Positions 53,211 to 63,679 are shown, counted from the first letter of the stretch. The stretch is DNA of 64,000 nucleotides from Pseudarthrobacter phenanthrenivorans Sphe3 (GCF_000189535.1 NC_015145.1:1550001-1614000), one strand, 5' to 3'. Notes: generated from the letters alone by a model not told the origin. Made by a program: numbers and translations.

Positions 53211-54214
53211 TGGTGCCAGCCCCTTCTGCAGGTCTGGCCTCCGGGCCCGCCCAGGACTCCGCCCCGCCGGCTGCCCCGCCTACCGCCATTGAGCGCGGCA
53301 TCACGGATTACCTGCAGCACATGGGCGTGGAGCGGGGGCTTGCAGCCAACACCCTTTCCGCCTACCGCCGGGACCTTGCCCGGTACTCCCGCTACCTCGC
53401 TGCCCAGGGCTGCAGCAGTCCCCAGGACATTACGCGCCACCACGTCACCGGGTACGTCCGGGCCTTGTCGGACGGGTCCGACGGCGGTTCGGCCCTGGGC
53501 GTCAGGTCTGCGGCCAGGACCGTGGTTGCAGTGCGGGGGCTCCACAAGTTCTGGGCGCTGGAGGGCTATACCCCTGCTGATCCGGCCAGCGAGGTGCATC
53601 CGCCCATGCCGGGGAAGCGCCTGCCCAAGGCGATCAGCGTGGATGAGGTGACCAGGATCCTGGAGGCAGCCGGAACGGACACCGCCACCGGCCTGCGCGA
53701 CCGGGCGCTCCTGGAATTCCTGTATTCCACGGGAGCCAGGATCAGCGAGGCGGTTGGCCTGGATGTGGACGATATTTCCCTTGACACCGGGGAGTCCGGC
53801 CCGGCCATCGTGCGGCTCTTCGGCAAGGGGTCCAAGGAACGGCTGGTCCCTTTGGGCTCCTACGGCGCGCGGGCACTGGATGCCTACCTGGTCCGCGGCC
53901 GCCCGCTGCTGGCCGCCAAGGGAAAAGGCACGCCGGCCCTGTTCCTCAACGCCCGCGGCGGCCGGATCAGCCGCCAGAGCGCCTGGACCATCCTGAAGGC
54001 CGCCGCCGGGAAGGCGCAGATCACCAAGGACGTCTCACCGCACACCCTCCGGCATTCCTTCGCCACGCACCTGCTTGAGGGCGGTGCCGACGTCCGCGTG
54101 GTCCAGGAGTTGTTGGGACACGCATCGGTGACAACCACCCAGGTGTACACGCTGGTCACGGCCGACACCCTCCGCGAGATCTATGCGGCGGCGCACCCCC
54201 GGGCGCTGGGGTGA
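53210..54214 (+). CDS. xerD: Site-specific tyrosine recombinase XerD
   Basis: A 334-residue recombinase that resolves chromosome dimers at dif with XerC. The N-terminal SAM-like core-binding domain (about 25-130) has [15 protein letters not shown]. Catalytic residues: Arg in G-A-R-I-S-E-A near residue 180, [12 protein letters not shown] near 280, the second His in L-G-H-A-S-V-T-T-T, and Tyr in Q-V-Y-T. It has an extended Ala/Pro-rich N-terminus of about 25 residues. Chromosomal context supports XerD rather than an integrase. Confidence 0.92.
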   Translation: MVPAPSAGLASGPAQDSAPPAAPPTAIERGITDYLQHMGVERGLAANTLSAYRRDLARYSRYLAAQGCSSPQDITRHHVTGYVRALSDGSDGGSALGVRSAARTVVAVRGLHKFWALEGYTPADPASEVHPPMPGKRLPKAISVDEVTRILEAAGTDTATGLRDRALLEFLYSTGARISEAVGLDVDDISLDTGESGPAIVRLFGKGSKERLVPLGSYGARALDAYLVRGRPLLAAKGKGTPALFLNARGGRISRQSAWTILKAAAGKAQITKDVSPHTLRHSFATHLLEGGADVRVVQELLGHASVTTTQVYTLVTADTLREIYAAAHPRALG

Positions 54215-54699
54215 CGGTGAACGGCGCTGCTGTAGCCCTCTGCTTCCTGCTGCGTGAGGTGGACGGAGTGCCCCAGGTCCTGCTGGGGCTCAAGAAGACC
54301 GGGTTCGGGCGCGGCAAGATTGTCGGCATCGGCGGCCACGTCGAAGCGGGGGAGAGCGATGCGGAAGCGGCCATCCGCGAGGTGCGGGAGGAAGCCGACG
54401 TCGGAGTCCGGCACGAGGACTTGAGGGACGCGGGCGTGGTGCGCTTTGTGTTTCCTGCAAAACCGGAGTGGAACATGGACACGCGCCTGTTCACGGCCGC
54501 CCGCTGGGAGGGCGAACCCACGGAAAGCGCGGAAATAGCCCCCGCCTGGTTCGACACCGCCACCCTTCCCGTGGACCGGATGTGGCAGGACGCCGACCAC
54601 TGGCTCCCGGTCGTCCTGGAAGGCGGCAAGGTCAACATCGTGGTCACCATGGACGACGACAATGAAGCTGTTGCCTCGTCCGAGAGCCTGCTCTTCTGA
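54211..54699 (+). CDS. Nudix hydrolase, MTH1/8-oxo-dGTPase-like
   Basis: A 162-residue protein starting with GTG in a 4-bp overlap with xerD. The Nudix box is G-G-H-V-E-A-G-E then [12 protein letters not shown] near residue 55, with the lead-in [12 protein letters not shown] seen in MTH1-like oxidised purine hydrolases. It is the last gene of the rightward group and the third Nudix gene in the window. Confidence 0.85.
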   Translation: MTVNGAAVALCFLLREVDGVPQVLLGLKKTGFGRGKIVGIGGHVEAGESDAEAAIREVREEADVGVRHEDLRDAGVVRFVFPAKPEWNMDTRLFTAARWEGEPTESAEIAPAWFDTATLPVDRMWQDADHWLPVVLEGGKVNIVVTMDDDNEAVASSESLLF

Positions 54700-54722
54700 G
54701 GCAGCAGGACCCGTTAAGGACG

Positions 54723-54762
54723 ACGGCGGTGCGGCCACCCTGGAAGGTGACCGCACCGCCGT
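54723..54762. terminator. Bidirectional terminator between convergent genes
   Basis: Arms 54723-54739 and 54746-54762 pair over 17 positions with one mismatch around a 6-nt loop. It separates the rightward Nudix gene from the leftward prp operon. Confidence 0.75.
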
Positions 54763-54801
54763 GGCTCCCCGCCGTCGTCGTGCTTTCCGTAAGGGCTGGG
54801 G

Positions 54802-55941
54802 TTACGGCAGGTGCCGTTCCTCTACGCCGTTGTACTCGCTCAGGGGCCGGATCAGGGAGTTCGACGCCAGCTGCTCCATGATGTGGGCCGTCCAGCCCGT
54901 GATCCGGCTCGCCACGAAGAGCGGCGTGAACGTTTCCGTGTCGAAGCCCATCAGGTGGTAGGTGGGCCCGGCGGGGTAATCGAGGTTGGGCTTGATGGCC
55001 TTGGCCTCGTCCATGGCCGTCTCCAGGCCCTGGTACAGGCCCAGGATCTCCGGCCGTCCATAGTGGGCGATCATCTTGTCCAGGGCCGCCTTCATGGTGG
55101 GCACGCGGGAGTCGCCGTGCTTGTAGACTCGGTGGCCGAAGCCCATGACCTTCTTCTTCTGGGCCAGCGCGTTCTCCATCCAGGCCTTGGCCCTGGCCGC
55201 TGCCTCTTCCAGCGATTCCTCGGGCCGGATGCCGATCTCGTCGAAGGTGTGCATCACGGCCTCGTTGGCACCCCCGTGCAGCGGCCCCTTCAGCGCCCCA
55301 ATGGCGCCGGTGACTGCCGAGTGGAGGTCCGAGAGCGTGGACGTGATTACCCGCGCCGTGAACGTTGAAGCGTTAAAGCTGTGCTCGGCATAGAGGATCA
55401 TGGAGACGTTGAAGGCCTCCACCACTTCGGGGACCTGCTCCTCGCCAAAGGCCATCCACAGGAAGTTGGCGGAGTATCCGAGGTCATCCCGAGGCTCCAC
55501 GACGTCCTGCCCGTGCCGGCGGCGCTGGTCGTACGCCACCACCGCCGGCATCGCGGCAAACAGGTCCACGGCTTTTGCCATGTTGGCCTCAGGAGACGAA
55601 TCCTCCGCCAGCGGGTGCCGGGCCCCCATCACGGAGGCCGCCGTCCGGCACACATCCATGGGGTGTGAGCTGGTGGGCAGGGCATCGACCACCTGCTTGA
55701 CCACCGGATCGAGGGCGCGCCCGGCCCGCTCCCTTGCCGTGAACTCCGCCAGCTGCTCCCGGGTGGGCAGCTCGCCGTTCCACAGCAGGTACGCCACTTC
55801 CTCAAAGCTGCACCGTGCAGCCAGCTCCTGGACAGGGTAGCCGCGGTACAGCAGCGAGTTGGTGTCCGGGTTGACCTTCGAGACTGACGTGTAATCCACT
55901 ACGACGCCGGCGAGACCCTTTTTAATGTCCTGTTCAGCCAT
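54802..55941 (-). CDS. prpC: 2-methylcitrate synthase
   Basis: A 379-residue citrate synthase-family enzyme condensing propionyl-CoA with oxaloacetate. Active-site residues are in H-G-G-A-N-E-A-V (His), G-F-G-H-R-V-Y (His) and the C-terminal Asp near R-P-L-S-E-Y. The short length and the N-terminal K-G-L-A-G-V-V-V-D-Y-T-S resemble PrpC rather than the housekeeping citrate synthase. It is the last gene of prpD-prpB-prpC, with the terminator at 54723. Confidence 0.92.
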   Translation of the reverse strand: MAEQDIKKGLAGVVVDYTSVSKVNPDTNSLLYRGYPVQELAARCSFEEVAYLLWNGELPTREQLAEFTARERAGRALDPVVKQVVDALPTSSHPMDVCRTAASVMGARHPLAEDSSPEANMAKAVDLFAAMPAVVAYDQRRRHGQDVVEPRDDLGYSANFLWMAFGEEQVPEVVEAFNVSMILYAEHSFNASTFTARVITSTLSDLHSAVTGAIGALKGPLHGGANEAVMHTFDEIGIRPEESLEEAAARAKAWMENALAQKKKVMGFGHRVYKHGDSRVPTMKAALDKMIAHYGRPEILGLYQGLETAMDEAKAIKPNLDYPAGPTYHLMGFDTETFTPLFVASRITGWTAHIMEQLASNSLIRPLSEYNGVEERHLP

Positions 55942-56000
55942 GCTGAAACTCCCTTGTTCCTGTCGCCTTTCGGATGCCGGCCGCGGCCGGCGGTGGTCCT

Positions 56001-56906
56001 TTAGTGCTTTCCGGGGACCTGGAAATTGAAGACCCCGGTGTCAAAACGGTTGTACGCCTCGTAGTCGACGAGATCGTACAACCGCGCACGGGTCAGCATG
56101 CTGCCAACCTGTGCCTCCTGCGTTCCCTCAGCCTTGATCGAATCCAGCGTACGCTCAGCAGCGCCCATGGCACTACGGAGCAGGGTCACCGGATAAATCA
56201 CCATGTTCACGCCCACTCCCGCCAGCTGCCCGACGGTGAAGAGGTCGCTCTTTCCGAACTCCGTCATGTTCGCCAGGATGGGCACGTCCACGGCTTCGCG
56301 GATGCCCTGGAACTCGTCCAGTGTGGCCATCGCCTCCGGGAAGATCGCGTCGGCGCCGGCCTCCACGAGCGCCTTGGCCCGGTCCTGCGCCGCTGCCAGT
56401 CCATCCGTGGCGCGGATGTCGGTGCGCGCCATGATCAGGAAATTCGGGTCGCGGCGGGCATCCGCTGCCGCCCGGATCCGCTTGGTGGCTGTCTCCAGGT
56501 CCACCACGTTCTTGCCGTCCAGGTGCCCGCAGCGTTTGGGGTTGAACTGGTCCTCGATATGCAGTCCGGCCAAGCCGGCGTTCTCGATCTCCTGGACGGT
56601 GCGTGCCACGTTCATCGGTTCGCCGAACCCGGTGTCGGCGTCAACGATGGCGGGCAGGTCCGTCATCCGGGCGATCTGCCCCGCCCGGGTGGCCACCTCG
56701 GTGAGCGTGGTCAGTCCGATGTCCGGCAGGCCCAGGTCGTTGGCCAGTACGGCGCCCGAGATGTACACCCCGGCGAATCCCTTCTCCTCGATCAGCCGGG
56801 CCGACAGCGGGTTGAACGCGCCCGGGAACTGCTGGACGGTTCCCGAGGCGAGGAGTTCCCGGAACCGGATCCGCTTCTGTTCGGGCGTGACTTTGGAGTA
56901 CAGCAT
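56001..56906 (-). CDS. prpB: 2-methylisocitrate lyase
   Basis: A 301-residue isocitrate lyase-superfamily barrel releasing pyruvate and succinate from methylisocitrate. The catalytic Cys is in K-R-C-G-H (near residue 125), with D-A-D-T-G-F-G-E and A-R-T-D near the metal site. The short length excludes a full-size isocitrate lyase. Its start ATG overlaps the last base of prpD. Confidence 0.93.
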   Translation of the reverse strand: MLYSKVTPEQKRIRFRELLASGTVQQFPGAFNPLSARLIEEKGFAGVYISGAVLANDLGLPDIGLTTLTEVATRAGQIARMTDLPAIVDADTGFGEPMNVARTVQEIENAGLAGLHIEDQFNPKRCGHLDGKNVVDLETATKRIRAAADARRDPNFLIMARTDIRATDGLAAAQDRAKALVEAGADAIFPEAMATLDEFQGIREAVDVPILANMTEFGKSDLFTVGQLAGVGVNMVIYPVTLLRSAMGAAERTLDSIKAEGTQEAQVGSMLTRARLYDLVDYEAYNRFDTGVFNFQVPGKH

Positions 56907-58426
56907 CAGAACAGTCCCTTGGGTGCGGCACCGAGATCGATGACGCCGGGGGCAGCGGTGATGTTCAGCTGGTCCAGTTCGCCGGGGCCCAGTTCCGGGA
57001 GGCGTTCGACGGCGGCGAGGAACCTTTCGACTTCGGCATCCTCCACAAGGCCGGCGGCCAGCGTGCGGAATTTGTTGATGTATTCAGCGCGTCCGAAGGG
57101 CCGGGCGCCCAGCGGGTGTGCGTCCGCCACGGCGATTTCGTCGGTGATGACATTGCCGTCCGTCAGGACGATCTCCACAGACCCGCCGAAGGCCTTCTCG
57201 GAGATGTCCAGGGAGTGGTACCTGCGCGTCCACTCGGGATCTTCCTCGGTGCTGACCTTCTGCCACAGGTCCACGGTGTCCGGCCTGCCGGCGCGTTCGG
57301 GGGAGTAGGAGTCCACATGGTGCCAGACGCCGTCCTGCAGCGCCACGGTGAAGATATACGGGATGGAGTGGTCCAGGGTTTCCCGGCTTGCCTTGGGATC
57401 GTACTTCTGCGGATCGTTCGCACCCGAGCCGATGACGTAGTGCGTGTGGTGGCTCGTCCTGATCAGGATGGACTTCACGTTGGCCGGGTCCGTGGCTTCG
57501 GGGTGCTCCCGGTTCAGTTTCCGGGCCAGGTCGATCCAGGCCTGCGCCTGGTACTCCGCGGAGTGTTCCTTGGTGTAAGTATCCAGGATGGCGCGCTTGG
57601 CTTCCCCGGCTTCCGGCAGCGGGACCAGGTAGGAGGCGTCCGGCCCGTCCAGCAGCCAGGCGATCACCCCGTCCTCGCCCTCATAGATGGGAACGGGGGA
57701 AGTCTGGCCGCGCATGGACCGGTCCGCGGCCTCCACCGCCATTTTCCCTGCGAACGCCGGAGCGTGTGCCTTCCAGGTGGAGATCTCACCCTTGCGGGAC
57801 TGCCTGGTGGCGGTGGTGGTGTGCAGGGCCTGGCCCACTGACTGGAAGACGGTCTCGACGTCGAGCCCCAGCAGGGTGCCGATGCCGGCGGCCGCCGAGG
57901 GGCCAAGATGCGCCACGTGGTCAATCTTGTGCTTGTGCAGGCAGATGGCCTTGACCAGGTTCACCTGGATCTCGTAGCCGGTGGCGATGCCCCGCACCAG
58001 GTCGCGTCCGCTGGCCCGGGTATGCTGTGCCACGGCCAGGATCGGCGGGATGTTGTCGCCGGGGTGGGAGTAGTCCGCGGCCAGGAACGTGTCGTGGTAG
58101 TCCAGTTCGCGCACCGCAACTCCGTTGGCCCAGGCCGCCCATTCCGGTGAAACGCGCTCGCCGATGCCAAAGACCTTGGCGCCCTGGCCACCGGTACTGG
58201 GACCATGGGCCAGTGCCTGGGCCCGGGCCGAGATGATGGGACCACGGTTAAGCGACGCGATGGCCACGGAGGCATTGTCGATGATCCGGTTGATCACCAT
58301 GTCGGTTACGTCAGCGGTGACTTCGACCGGATCGGTGGCAACCTTGGCGATCTTGTAGGCGAGCTGCTCCTCCCGGGGCAGGTTTTCCTCGCTCTTGTAT
58401 ACGCGGACGTGGTGTTCCTTAACCAT
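56906..58426 (-). CDS. prpD: 2-methylcitrate dehydratase
   Basis: A 506-residue MmgE/PrpD-family dehydratase making 2-methyl-cis-aconitate. Family features: [13 protein letters not shown] near residue 95, H-P-G-D-N-I-P, and [15 protein letters not shown]. No iron-sulfur cysteines are needed in this type. The start ATG 58426 overlaps the regulator gene by 8 bp, so the regulator and enzymes share one transcript. Confidence 0.92.
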   Translation of the reverse strand: MVKEHHVRVYKSEENLPREEQLAYKIAKVATDPVEVTADVTDMVINRIIDNASVAIASLNRGPIISARAQALAHGPSTGGQGAKVFGIGERVSPEWAAWANGVAVRELDYHDTFLAADYSHPGDNIPPILAVAQHTRASGRDLVRGIATGYEIQVNLVKAICLHKHKIDHVAHLGPSAAAGIGTLLGLDVETVFQSVGQALHTTTATRQSRKGEISTWKAHAPAFAGKMAVEAADRSMRGQTSPVPIYEGEDGVIAWLLDGPDASYLVPLPEAGEAKRAILDTYTKEHSAEYQAQAWIDLARKLNREHPEATDPANVKSILIRTSHHTHYVIGSGANDPQKYDPKASRETLDHSIPYIFTVALQDGVWHHVDSYSPERAGRPDTVDLWQKVSTEEDPEWTRRYHSLDISEKAFGGSVEIVLTDGNVITDEIAVADAHPLGARPFGRAEYINKFRTLAAGLVEDAEVERFLAAVERLPELGPGELDQLNITAAPGVIDLGAAPKGLF

Positions 58427-59078
58427 GGTGCTCCTTGTCGTGGGGCGTGTGGGTGTTTTTGACGTGGGAAAGGCTTCGGTGCAGGTGCAGGACGGTGGCT
58501 GCCTCAGCCAGCCGGGGATTGCGGGCGGCGATGGCCTCGGCTATCGCCGCATGCTCGGTGGCAGCGGCAGTAAGCCGTTGGGCGTCGTCGGCGGCCAGCC
58601 GGCGCACGCGGACCAGGTGCACGCGCAGGCCCCGCATCGCCTGGGCAAGGTAGGAATTGGAGACGGCGGCATCAATGGCTCCGTCGAGCCGGGCGGCAAG
58701 TTCGTAGTAGGCATGCCGCCCTGCGTCGGTGCCGTCAATAAGGGCGGGTGCTTCGAGGAGCTCCTTCTGCAGCTGGAGGAAGACTGCGGAGTCACCCCGT
58801 TCGGCCGCCAGGGCGGCAGCCTTGCACTCAAGGGTTTCCCGAAGTTCAAAGAGTTCGTCGATGTCCTCGAGCGACACATCGGTGACGACGACGCCGCGGC
58901 TGCCTGCCGTCGTCGTGAGCCCTTCCGCGGTGAGCCGGCCCAGCGCCTCCCGCAAGGGAGTGCGCGAGACGCCAAGCCGTTCGGATTGCTCCACTTCGCC
59001 CAGGACAGTGCCGGGAAGGAGGCGCCATTCGGTGATGTCGTCGCGCAGTGCGGCGTAGGCCCTGTCACTGGCACGCAT
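58419..59078 (-). CDS. GntR-family (FCD) regulator of the prp genes
   Basis: A 219-residue GntR protein of the FadR/FCD type. The N-terminal winged helix (about 5-70) contains [27 protein letters not shown] (shown in parts) and L-T-A-E-G-L-T. The C-terminal all-helical FCD domain should bind an organic acid, possibly methylcitrate. It is first in the prp operon and faces prpE; two TGTATACA palindromes in the shared gap are its probable operators. Actinobacterial prp genes are often under a different regulator (PrpR/RamB), so this is a local variant. Confidence 0.85.
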   Translation of the reverse strand: MRASDRAYAALRDDITEWRLLPGTVLGEVEQSERLGVSRTPLREALGRLTAEGLTTTAGSRGVVVTDVSLEDIDELFELRETLECKAAALAAERGDSAVFLQLQKELLEAPALIDGTDAGRHAYYELAARLDGAIDAAVSNSYLAQAMRGLRVHLVRVRRLAADDAQRLTAAATEHAAIAEAIAARNPRLAEAATVLHLHRSLSHVKNTHTPHDKEHHG

Positions 59079-59110
59079 CCTTGCCTCCTTCGGTGATCAA
59101 CTTCCTCCAG

Positions 59111-59118
59111 TGTATACA
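59111..59118. promoter_or_regulatory. GntR-type operator, site 1
   Basis: TGTATACA palindrome 33 bp from the regulator start; FCD-class GntR proteins bind short palindromes of this kind. The flanking bases continue partly symmetric (AG-TGTATACA-GA). Confidence 0.6.
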
Positions 59119-59173
59119 GAATGGAAGGAAAAGCCAGAGGCGGCTGCGATTTCCGCCACGGATGCATTAGCTG

Positions 59174-59181
59174 TGTATACA
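59174..59181. promoter_or_regulatory. GntR-type operator, site 2
   Basis: A second TGTATACA, 63 bp from the first (six helical turns) and 73 bp before the prpE-like start. Placing both on one DNA face would allow cooperative or looped binding across the divergent promoters. Confidence 0.6.
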
Positions 59182-59253
59182 GACCTCTTGTTTCCGCTCA
59201 GTTCGCGGGCTAGCATGGCGTTCATCACAATGTCGTGGATGGGATGCACTTTC

Positions 59254-61146
59254 ATGGTTACGAACAGCTACCGGGACACCTACGAACTGAGCCTCAGCCG
59301 GCCGGAGGAGTTTTGGCTCGACGCTGCCGGCAAGGTGTCCTGGACCCGGGCGCCCCTGCAGGGCCTGGATGCAAGCAGGGCTCCGCTGTATGGCTGGTTC
59401 CCGGACGGCATGCTGAACACCTCCTACAATGCGCTGGACCGCCACGTCGAGGCCGGCCGCGGGGCCCAGGACGCCCTGGTCTACGATTCGGCGATGCTCG
59501 GCACGAGGCAACGTTTTACCTACTCGGAACTTACCGGCCTGGTGGCGCGCTTCGCCGGGGCACTCCGCCGCCGGGGGGTGGGCAAGGGGGACCGGGTGGT
59601 CATCTACATGCCGATGATTCCGGAGGCCGCAATCGCGATGCTGGCAACGGCCAGGCTCGGAGCGGTGCATTCGGTGGTTTTCGGCGGTTTTGCCCCGAAA
59701 GAGCTAGCGGCCCGGATCCGGGATGCCGCGCCCACCCTGGTGGTGACAGCCTCCGGCGGGATCGAACCGTCACGCCGCATCGAATACCTCCCCGCCGTCG
59801 CGGAGGCGCTGGACCTGGCGGGAGCGCCGGATCTTCCCGTGCTTGTACGGGAACGGGAGGGCTTCACCGGCTCAGCCGCAGCCTATGGCTGGCTGGACTG
59901 GGATGCGGAAATGGCGGCCGCGGAACCGGCCGGACCTGTGGACGTCGCGGCCACGGATCCGCTGTACATCCTGTACACCTCCGGAACCACCGGCACCCCC
60001 AAGGGGGTGGTCCGGGACAACGGGGGACACGCCGTCGCCCTCAGCTGGACCCTCGGCAATATCTACGACGTCGGCCCCGGGGACGTCATGTGGACAGCCT
60101 CGGACGTGGGCTGGGTGGTGGGGCATTCCTACATTGTCTACGGGCCCCTCCTTGCCGGCGCCACCACTGTGCTGTACGAGGGAAAGCCGGTGGGGACGCC
60201 GGACGCAGGCGCCTTCTGGCGGGTCATCCAGGACCATGGCGTCAATGTCCTGTTCACAGCCCCCACGGCGCTGCGGGCAATCCGCAAGGCGGACCCCGAG
60301 GCCGCCCTGGTGCGGAACTACGACATTTCCAGCCTGCGCACGCTGTTCACGGCGGGGGAGCGGCTGGACACGGACACCTTCCACTGGGCATCCCGCTCCG
60401 TGGGCGTCCCGGTTGTGGACCACTGGTGGCAGACGGAAACGGGCTGGGCCATCTGCGCCAACCCCCGCGGGCTCGAGGAACTTCCCATTAAGCCTGGTTC
60501 CCCCAGCGTCCCGATGCCCGGGTTCAGGCTCCGGATCGTGGACGGCCTTGGGGACGAGGTGGGCGCCGGGACGGAAGGCAACATCGTGCTGGGACTGCCG
60601 CTGCCGCCGGGGACGCTGACCACGCTGTGGGGCGACGACGGGCGGTACGTCTCCTCCTACCTCCGGGCGTTCGAGGGCAGCTACGCCACCGGCGACTCCG
60701 GCTACCGGGATGACGACGGATATGTGTTCGTCATGGGGCGGACCGATGACATCATCAACGTGGCGGGCCATCGGCTGTCCACCGGCGCGATGGAGCAGGT
60801 CATCGGGCAGCATCCGGCAGTGGCCGAATGTGCGGTGATCGGCCTCGCGGACCCGCTCAAGGGCCAGCGTCCCACCGGGTATGTGGTGCTCAAATCCGGC
60901 GTCGAGGTGCCGGCGGACGTGCTGGCCGAAGATCTGGTGGCGATGGTCCGGCGGGACATCGGCGCCGTAGCGGACTTCAAGCATGTGACGGTGGTGGACG
61001 CCCTGCCCAAGACGAGGTCGGGCAAGATCCTCCGCAAGACCATGCGCCAGATTGCCGACGGCGAGGAATACACCATTCCGTCCACCATTGAGGACCCCGG
61101 GGTCATCGAGACGCTGATCGGAACCCTGCGCCCCACGGCAGGCTGA
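59254..61146 (+). CDS. prpE: Propionyl-CoA synthetase-like acyl-CoA ligase
   Basis: A 630-residue ANL-superfamily acyl-AMP ligase. The phosphate loop is Y-T-S-G-T-T-G-T-P-K-G near residue 245; the adenylate motifs W-W-Q-T-E-T-G-W and Y-A-T-G-D-S-G-Y follow, and the C-terminal lysine lies in T-R-S-G-K-I-L-R-K. Length and G-F-A-P-K-E-L match acetyl/propionyl-CoA synthetases. Divergence from prpDBC supports propionate as substrate. Several ATGs exist (59215, 59230, 59239, 59254); I use the one before the conserved N-S-Y-R-D-T-Y. Confidence 0.85.
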   Translation: MVTNSYRDTYELSLSRPEEFWLDAAGKVSWTRAPLQGLDASRAPLYGWFPDGMLNTSYNALDRHVEAGRGAQDALVYDSAMLGTRQRFTYSELTGLVARFAGALRRRGVGKGDRVVIYMPMIPEAAIAMLATARLGAVHSVVFGGFAPKELAARIRDAAPTLVVTASGGIEPSRRIEYLPAVAEALDLAGAPDLPVLVREREGFTGSAAAYGWLDWDAEMAAAEPAGPVDVAATDPLYILYTSGTTGTPKGVVRDNGGHAVALSWTLGNIYDVGPGDVMWTASDVGWVVGHSYIVYGPLLAGATTVLYEGKPVGTPDAGAFWRVIQDHGVNVLFTAPTALRAIRKADPEAALVRNYDISSLRTLFTAGERLDTDTFHWASRSVGVPVVDHWWQTETGWAICANPRGLEELPIKPGSPSVPMPGFRLRIVDGLGDEVGAGTEGNIVLGLPLPPGTLTTLWGDDGRYVSSYLRAFEGSYATGDSGYRDDDGYVFVMGRTDDIINVAGHRLSTGAMEQVIGQHPAVAECAVIGLADPLKGQRPTGYVVLKSGVEVPADVLAEDLVAMVRRDIGAVADFKHVTVVDALPKTRSGKILRKTMRQIADGEEYTIPSTIEDPGVIETLIGTLRPTAG

Positions 61147-61182
61147 ACCGGCGGGCCCGGCGCAACCACGCTGCGGCCCGGG

Positions 61183-61896
61183 TCACCGCCCGCTCCAGCG
61201 GTACTCGTTCTCCGGCCTGCCCGGAGTTCCGTAACGGGCGGTCCTGGAGACCGTTCCGGCATCCGCCAGGTATTCCAGGTACCGGCGCGCCGTAACCCTG
61301 GACATCCCCAAGGCATCCATGACTTCGGTGGCCGAAACAGCCTCGCGCTGCTGCTTGATGAAGTCCTGGACCGAGCCAAGGGTGGAAACGGAAAGGCCCT
61401 TGGGCAGCGGGAGTTCCGAGGGCGCCCGCAGGCTGGCAAACGCCTGGTCAACTTCGCTCTGGGAGGCGCCGGTTTTCCCCGGGCCCCTGTCCCCGCCCGC
61501 CAGCTGCTGGCGGAACTGCCGGTAGCTTTCCAGCTTGTCCGCGAACGTGGCGAAGGTAAACGGCTTGATCAGGTACTGGACCACGCCGATAGCCACGGCG
61601 CTGCGCACAATTGCCAGCTCCCGGACCGCCGTGATCGCGATGATATCCGCCAGGATCCCCGCCGCCCGCATCCGCCGCGCGATGTCGAGGCCATGCAGGT
61701 CAGGCAGGTTCATGTCCAGGAGGACAAGCTCCACCGGGTTGCCTGCCGCGGAAAACTCATTCAGCAGCCGCAGGGCGGACTGCCCGTCCGGGGCGCTTCC
61801 GGCCAGCTCGAAGCCCGGCAGCCGCCCGATGTAGGCCGCATGGGCGGCTGAGGCGATTGCTTCGTCTTCAACCACGAGGACGCGGATGTTGCTCAC
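61183..61896 (-). CDS. CitB/DcuR-type response regulator
   Basis: A 237-residue two-component regulator. The receiver domain (1-120) has the phospho-Asp in L-L-D-M-N-L-P-D and the conserved K in Y-L-I-K-P-F. The C-terminal part carries a helix-turn-helix (A-T-E-V-M-D-A-L-G-M-S-R-V-T-A-R-R-Y) of the DctR/CitB kind. It overlaps its sensor gene by 4 bp. Its likely target is the divergent dicarboxylate symporter gene. Confidence 0.88.
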   Translation of the reverse strand: MSNIRVLVVEDEAIASAAHAAYIGRLPGFELAGSAPDGQSALRLLNEFSAAGNPVELVLLDMNLPDLHGLDIARRMRAAGILADIIAITAVRELAIVRSAVAIGVVQYLIKPFTFATFADKLESYRQFRQQLAGGDRGPGKTGASQSEVDQAFASLRAPSELPLPKGLSVSTLGSVQDFIKQQREAVSATEVMDALGMSRVTARRYLEYLADAGTVSRTARYGTPGRPENEYRWSGR

Positions 61897-63527
61897 GGTG
61901 TGTGCTCCTTCTGCGGGGACACCGCTGCGGGAAGAAAAACTTCAAACTTCGCTCCGCGCCGTCCATTAACGGTCAAGGTACCCCCCAGCCGCTGCACGGC
62001 CTGCCGCACCAGCGCCAACCCGATGCCCCGCCCTCCGGGCCCCGCAGGCTTGGTGCTGAAACCGTGCCGGAAGATCCTTTCGGCAGCAGCGGGTTCCAGG
62101 GCGGCGCCGGAATCGTGGACGGCAATGTCCAGGCCTTCCTCATCCGACTCCACCGTGAGCTCCACCCGCCGGGGCGGCGGGCCCTCAGCGGCAGCATCGA
62201 TCGCATTGTCCAGCAGGTTGCCCAGGATGGTGACCAGGTCCTGCACAGCTACACCCGCCACCGTACCGGATCCCAGCGTGGCAACATCCAGCTGGACCCC
62301 GCGTTCGTGGGCTTCAGCCACCTTTCCCACCACCAGCGCACCCAGGACCGGCTCGTCCACGGAACTGACCATGTCATCCGTCAACTGCTGGCTGAGCTGC
62401 AGGTCACGGGTGGCAAAGTCCAGGGCTTCCTGGGTCCGGCCCAGCTCCAGGAGCGAAACCATGGTGTGCAGCCTGTTGGCGTGCTCGTGGGTTTGGGCAC
62501 GGAGTGCTCCGGACAGGGTCCGCATGGATTCCAGTTCGTTGCCCAGGGCCTCGATTTCGGTGCGGTCACGCAGCGTGGCCACGGTGCCATAGACGGGGGT
62601 CCTGCCGCGGGTTCCAGGCGAATCAGGTGCCTTGGCCGGCCCCTGGTTAACCACCAGGACACGCGAGCCCGTGAGGATGATCTCGTCCTTGGCAGTCCGC
62701 CCGGACTCGAACAGCTCCCGGAGCTCCTCCTCGAGGGGCAGCTCGGCCAGCGACGGCGGCCTGGTGGGATCCTTGCTGCCGGCACCTTCGAGCCCCAGCA
62801 GTTCGGCCGCCTGGTCGTTGTACATCACCACCCGCCCCTTTGCGTCGATGAGGATCAGGCCCTCGCGCACGGAATGCAGGACTGATTCGTAGTAGGCAAA
62901 CAATTGCGCGAGCTGCTCCGGCCCCCAGCCGCGGGTGACCCGCCGGAGGTAGCGGCCCAGCAGCCAGGAGGCCAGGGATCCTCCCACCAGCAGGGCAAGG
63001 CCAATCGCCAGCAGGGCAGGCAGGCGCCCTGCGAACGCAACATCCACCGTCCGGACGGTAACGCCCACGGCCACCAGCGCCTTCACCGTGCCCTGGTCGT
63101 CCTGGACCGGAACAATGGTCCGGACCGACGGCCCCAGCGTTCCAGCGGTCACTTCCGTAAACTGCCCGCCCTGCAGGGCCACATCGATGGAACCGATATA
63201 GGGCCTGCCGATTTCCTCCTGGCGCGGGTGCGTCCACCGCGTCCTGTCCGGGGCCATGATGGTGATGAAGTCGACGTCGGCTCCCGCCATGACATCGTCC
63301 GCGTAGGGCTGCAGGAAAGCAGTGGGGTCCGGGCCCGCCGCGGCCTCGAGGACCAGCGGGTTGGCGGCGATGGAAGCGGCAATGCCCGCCATCCGTTCCC
63401 CCGCCTCATCGTAGGTGCGGTCGCGGGCGTCAACGAAGGTGGCCGAACCAACGATGGCGATAAAGACCACCACAATCAGCAGGTTCGCCACGAAAAGCCG
63501 GCGGGCGATACTCCAGGGATGGATCAT
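61893..63527 (-). CDS. CitA/DcuS-type sensor histidine kinase
   Basis: A 544-residue sensor. TM1 (about 10-30) and TM2 (about 175-200) enclose an extracytoplasmic PAS-like domain, as in citrate and C4-dicarboxylate sensors. A cytoplasmic PAS follows (about 225-330), then the phospho-His in H-E-H-A-N-R-L-H and the ATPase N-box N-L-L-D-N-A-I-D-A-A, with G-x-G motifs near the end. I start at ATG 63527 (M-I-H-P-W-S), which has GGAGGG 9 nt upstream; 63551 and 63608 are possible. It senses a carboxylic acid by family inference. Confidence 0.86.
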   Translation of the reverse strand: MIHPWSIARRLFVANLLIVVVFIAIVGSATFVDARDRTYDEAGERMAGIAASIAANPLVLEAAAGPDPTAFLQPYADDVMAGADVDFITIMAPDRTRWTHPRQEEIGRPYIGSIDVALQGGQFTEVTAGTLGPSVRTIVPVQDDQGTVKALVAVGVTVRTVDVAFAGRLPALLAIGLALLVGGSLASWLLGRYLRRVTRGWGPEQLAQLFAYYESVLHSVREGLILIDAKGRVVMYNDQAAELLGLEGAGSKDPTRPPSLAELPLEEELRELFESGRTAKDEIILTGSRVLVVNQGPAKAPDSPGTRGRTPVYGTVATLRDRTEIEALGNELESMRTLSGALRAQTHEHANRLHTMVSLLELGRTQEALDFATRDLQLSQQLTDDMVSSVDEPVLGALVVGKVAEAHERGVQLDVATLGSGTVAGVAVQDLVTILGNLLDNAIDAAAEGPPPRRVELTVESDEEGLDIAVHDSGAALEPAAAERIFRHGFSTKPAGPGGRGIGLALVRQAVQRLGGTLTVNGRRGAKFEVFLPAAVSPQKEHTP

Positions 63528-63679
63528 CCGGACCTGCCCTCCACCTTCCATGACCAATATGAACGCAACGGTGAGCTGGGTCACGGCGTACCCAATGATG
63601 GATATCACACCGGAGGACGTGCCGAGCCCAGAGACTGTGCCGCAGCGTCTATCAGATTATCCATCCAAGGAGACACATC

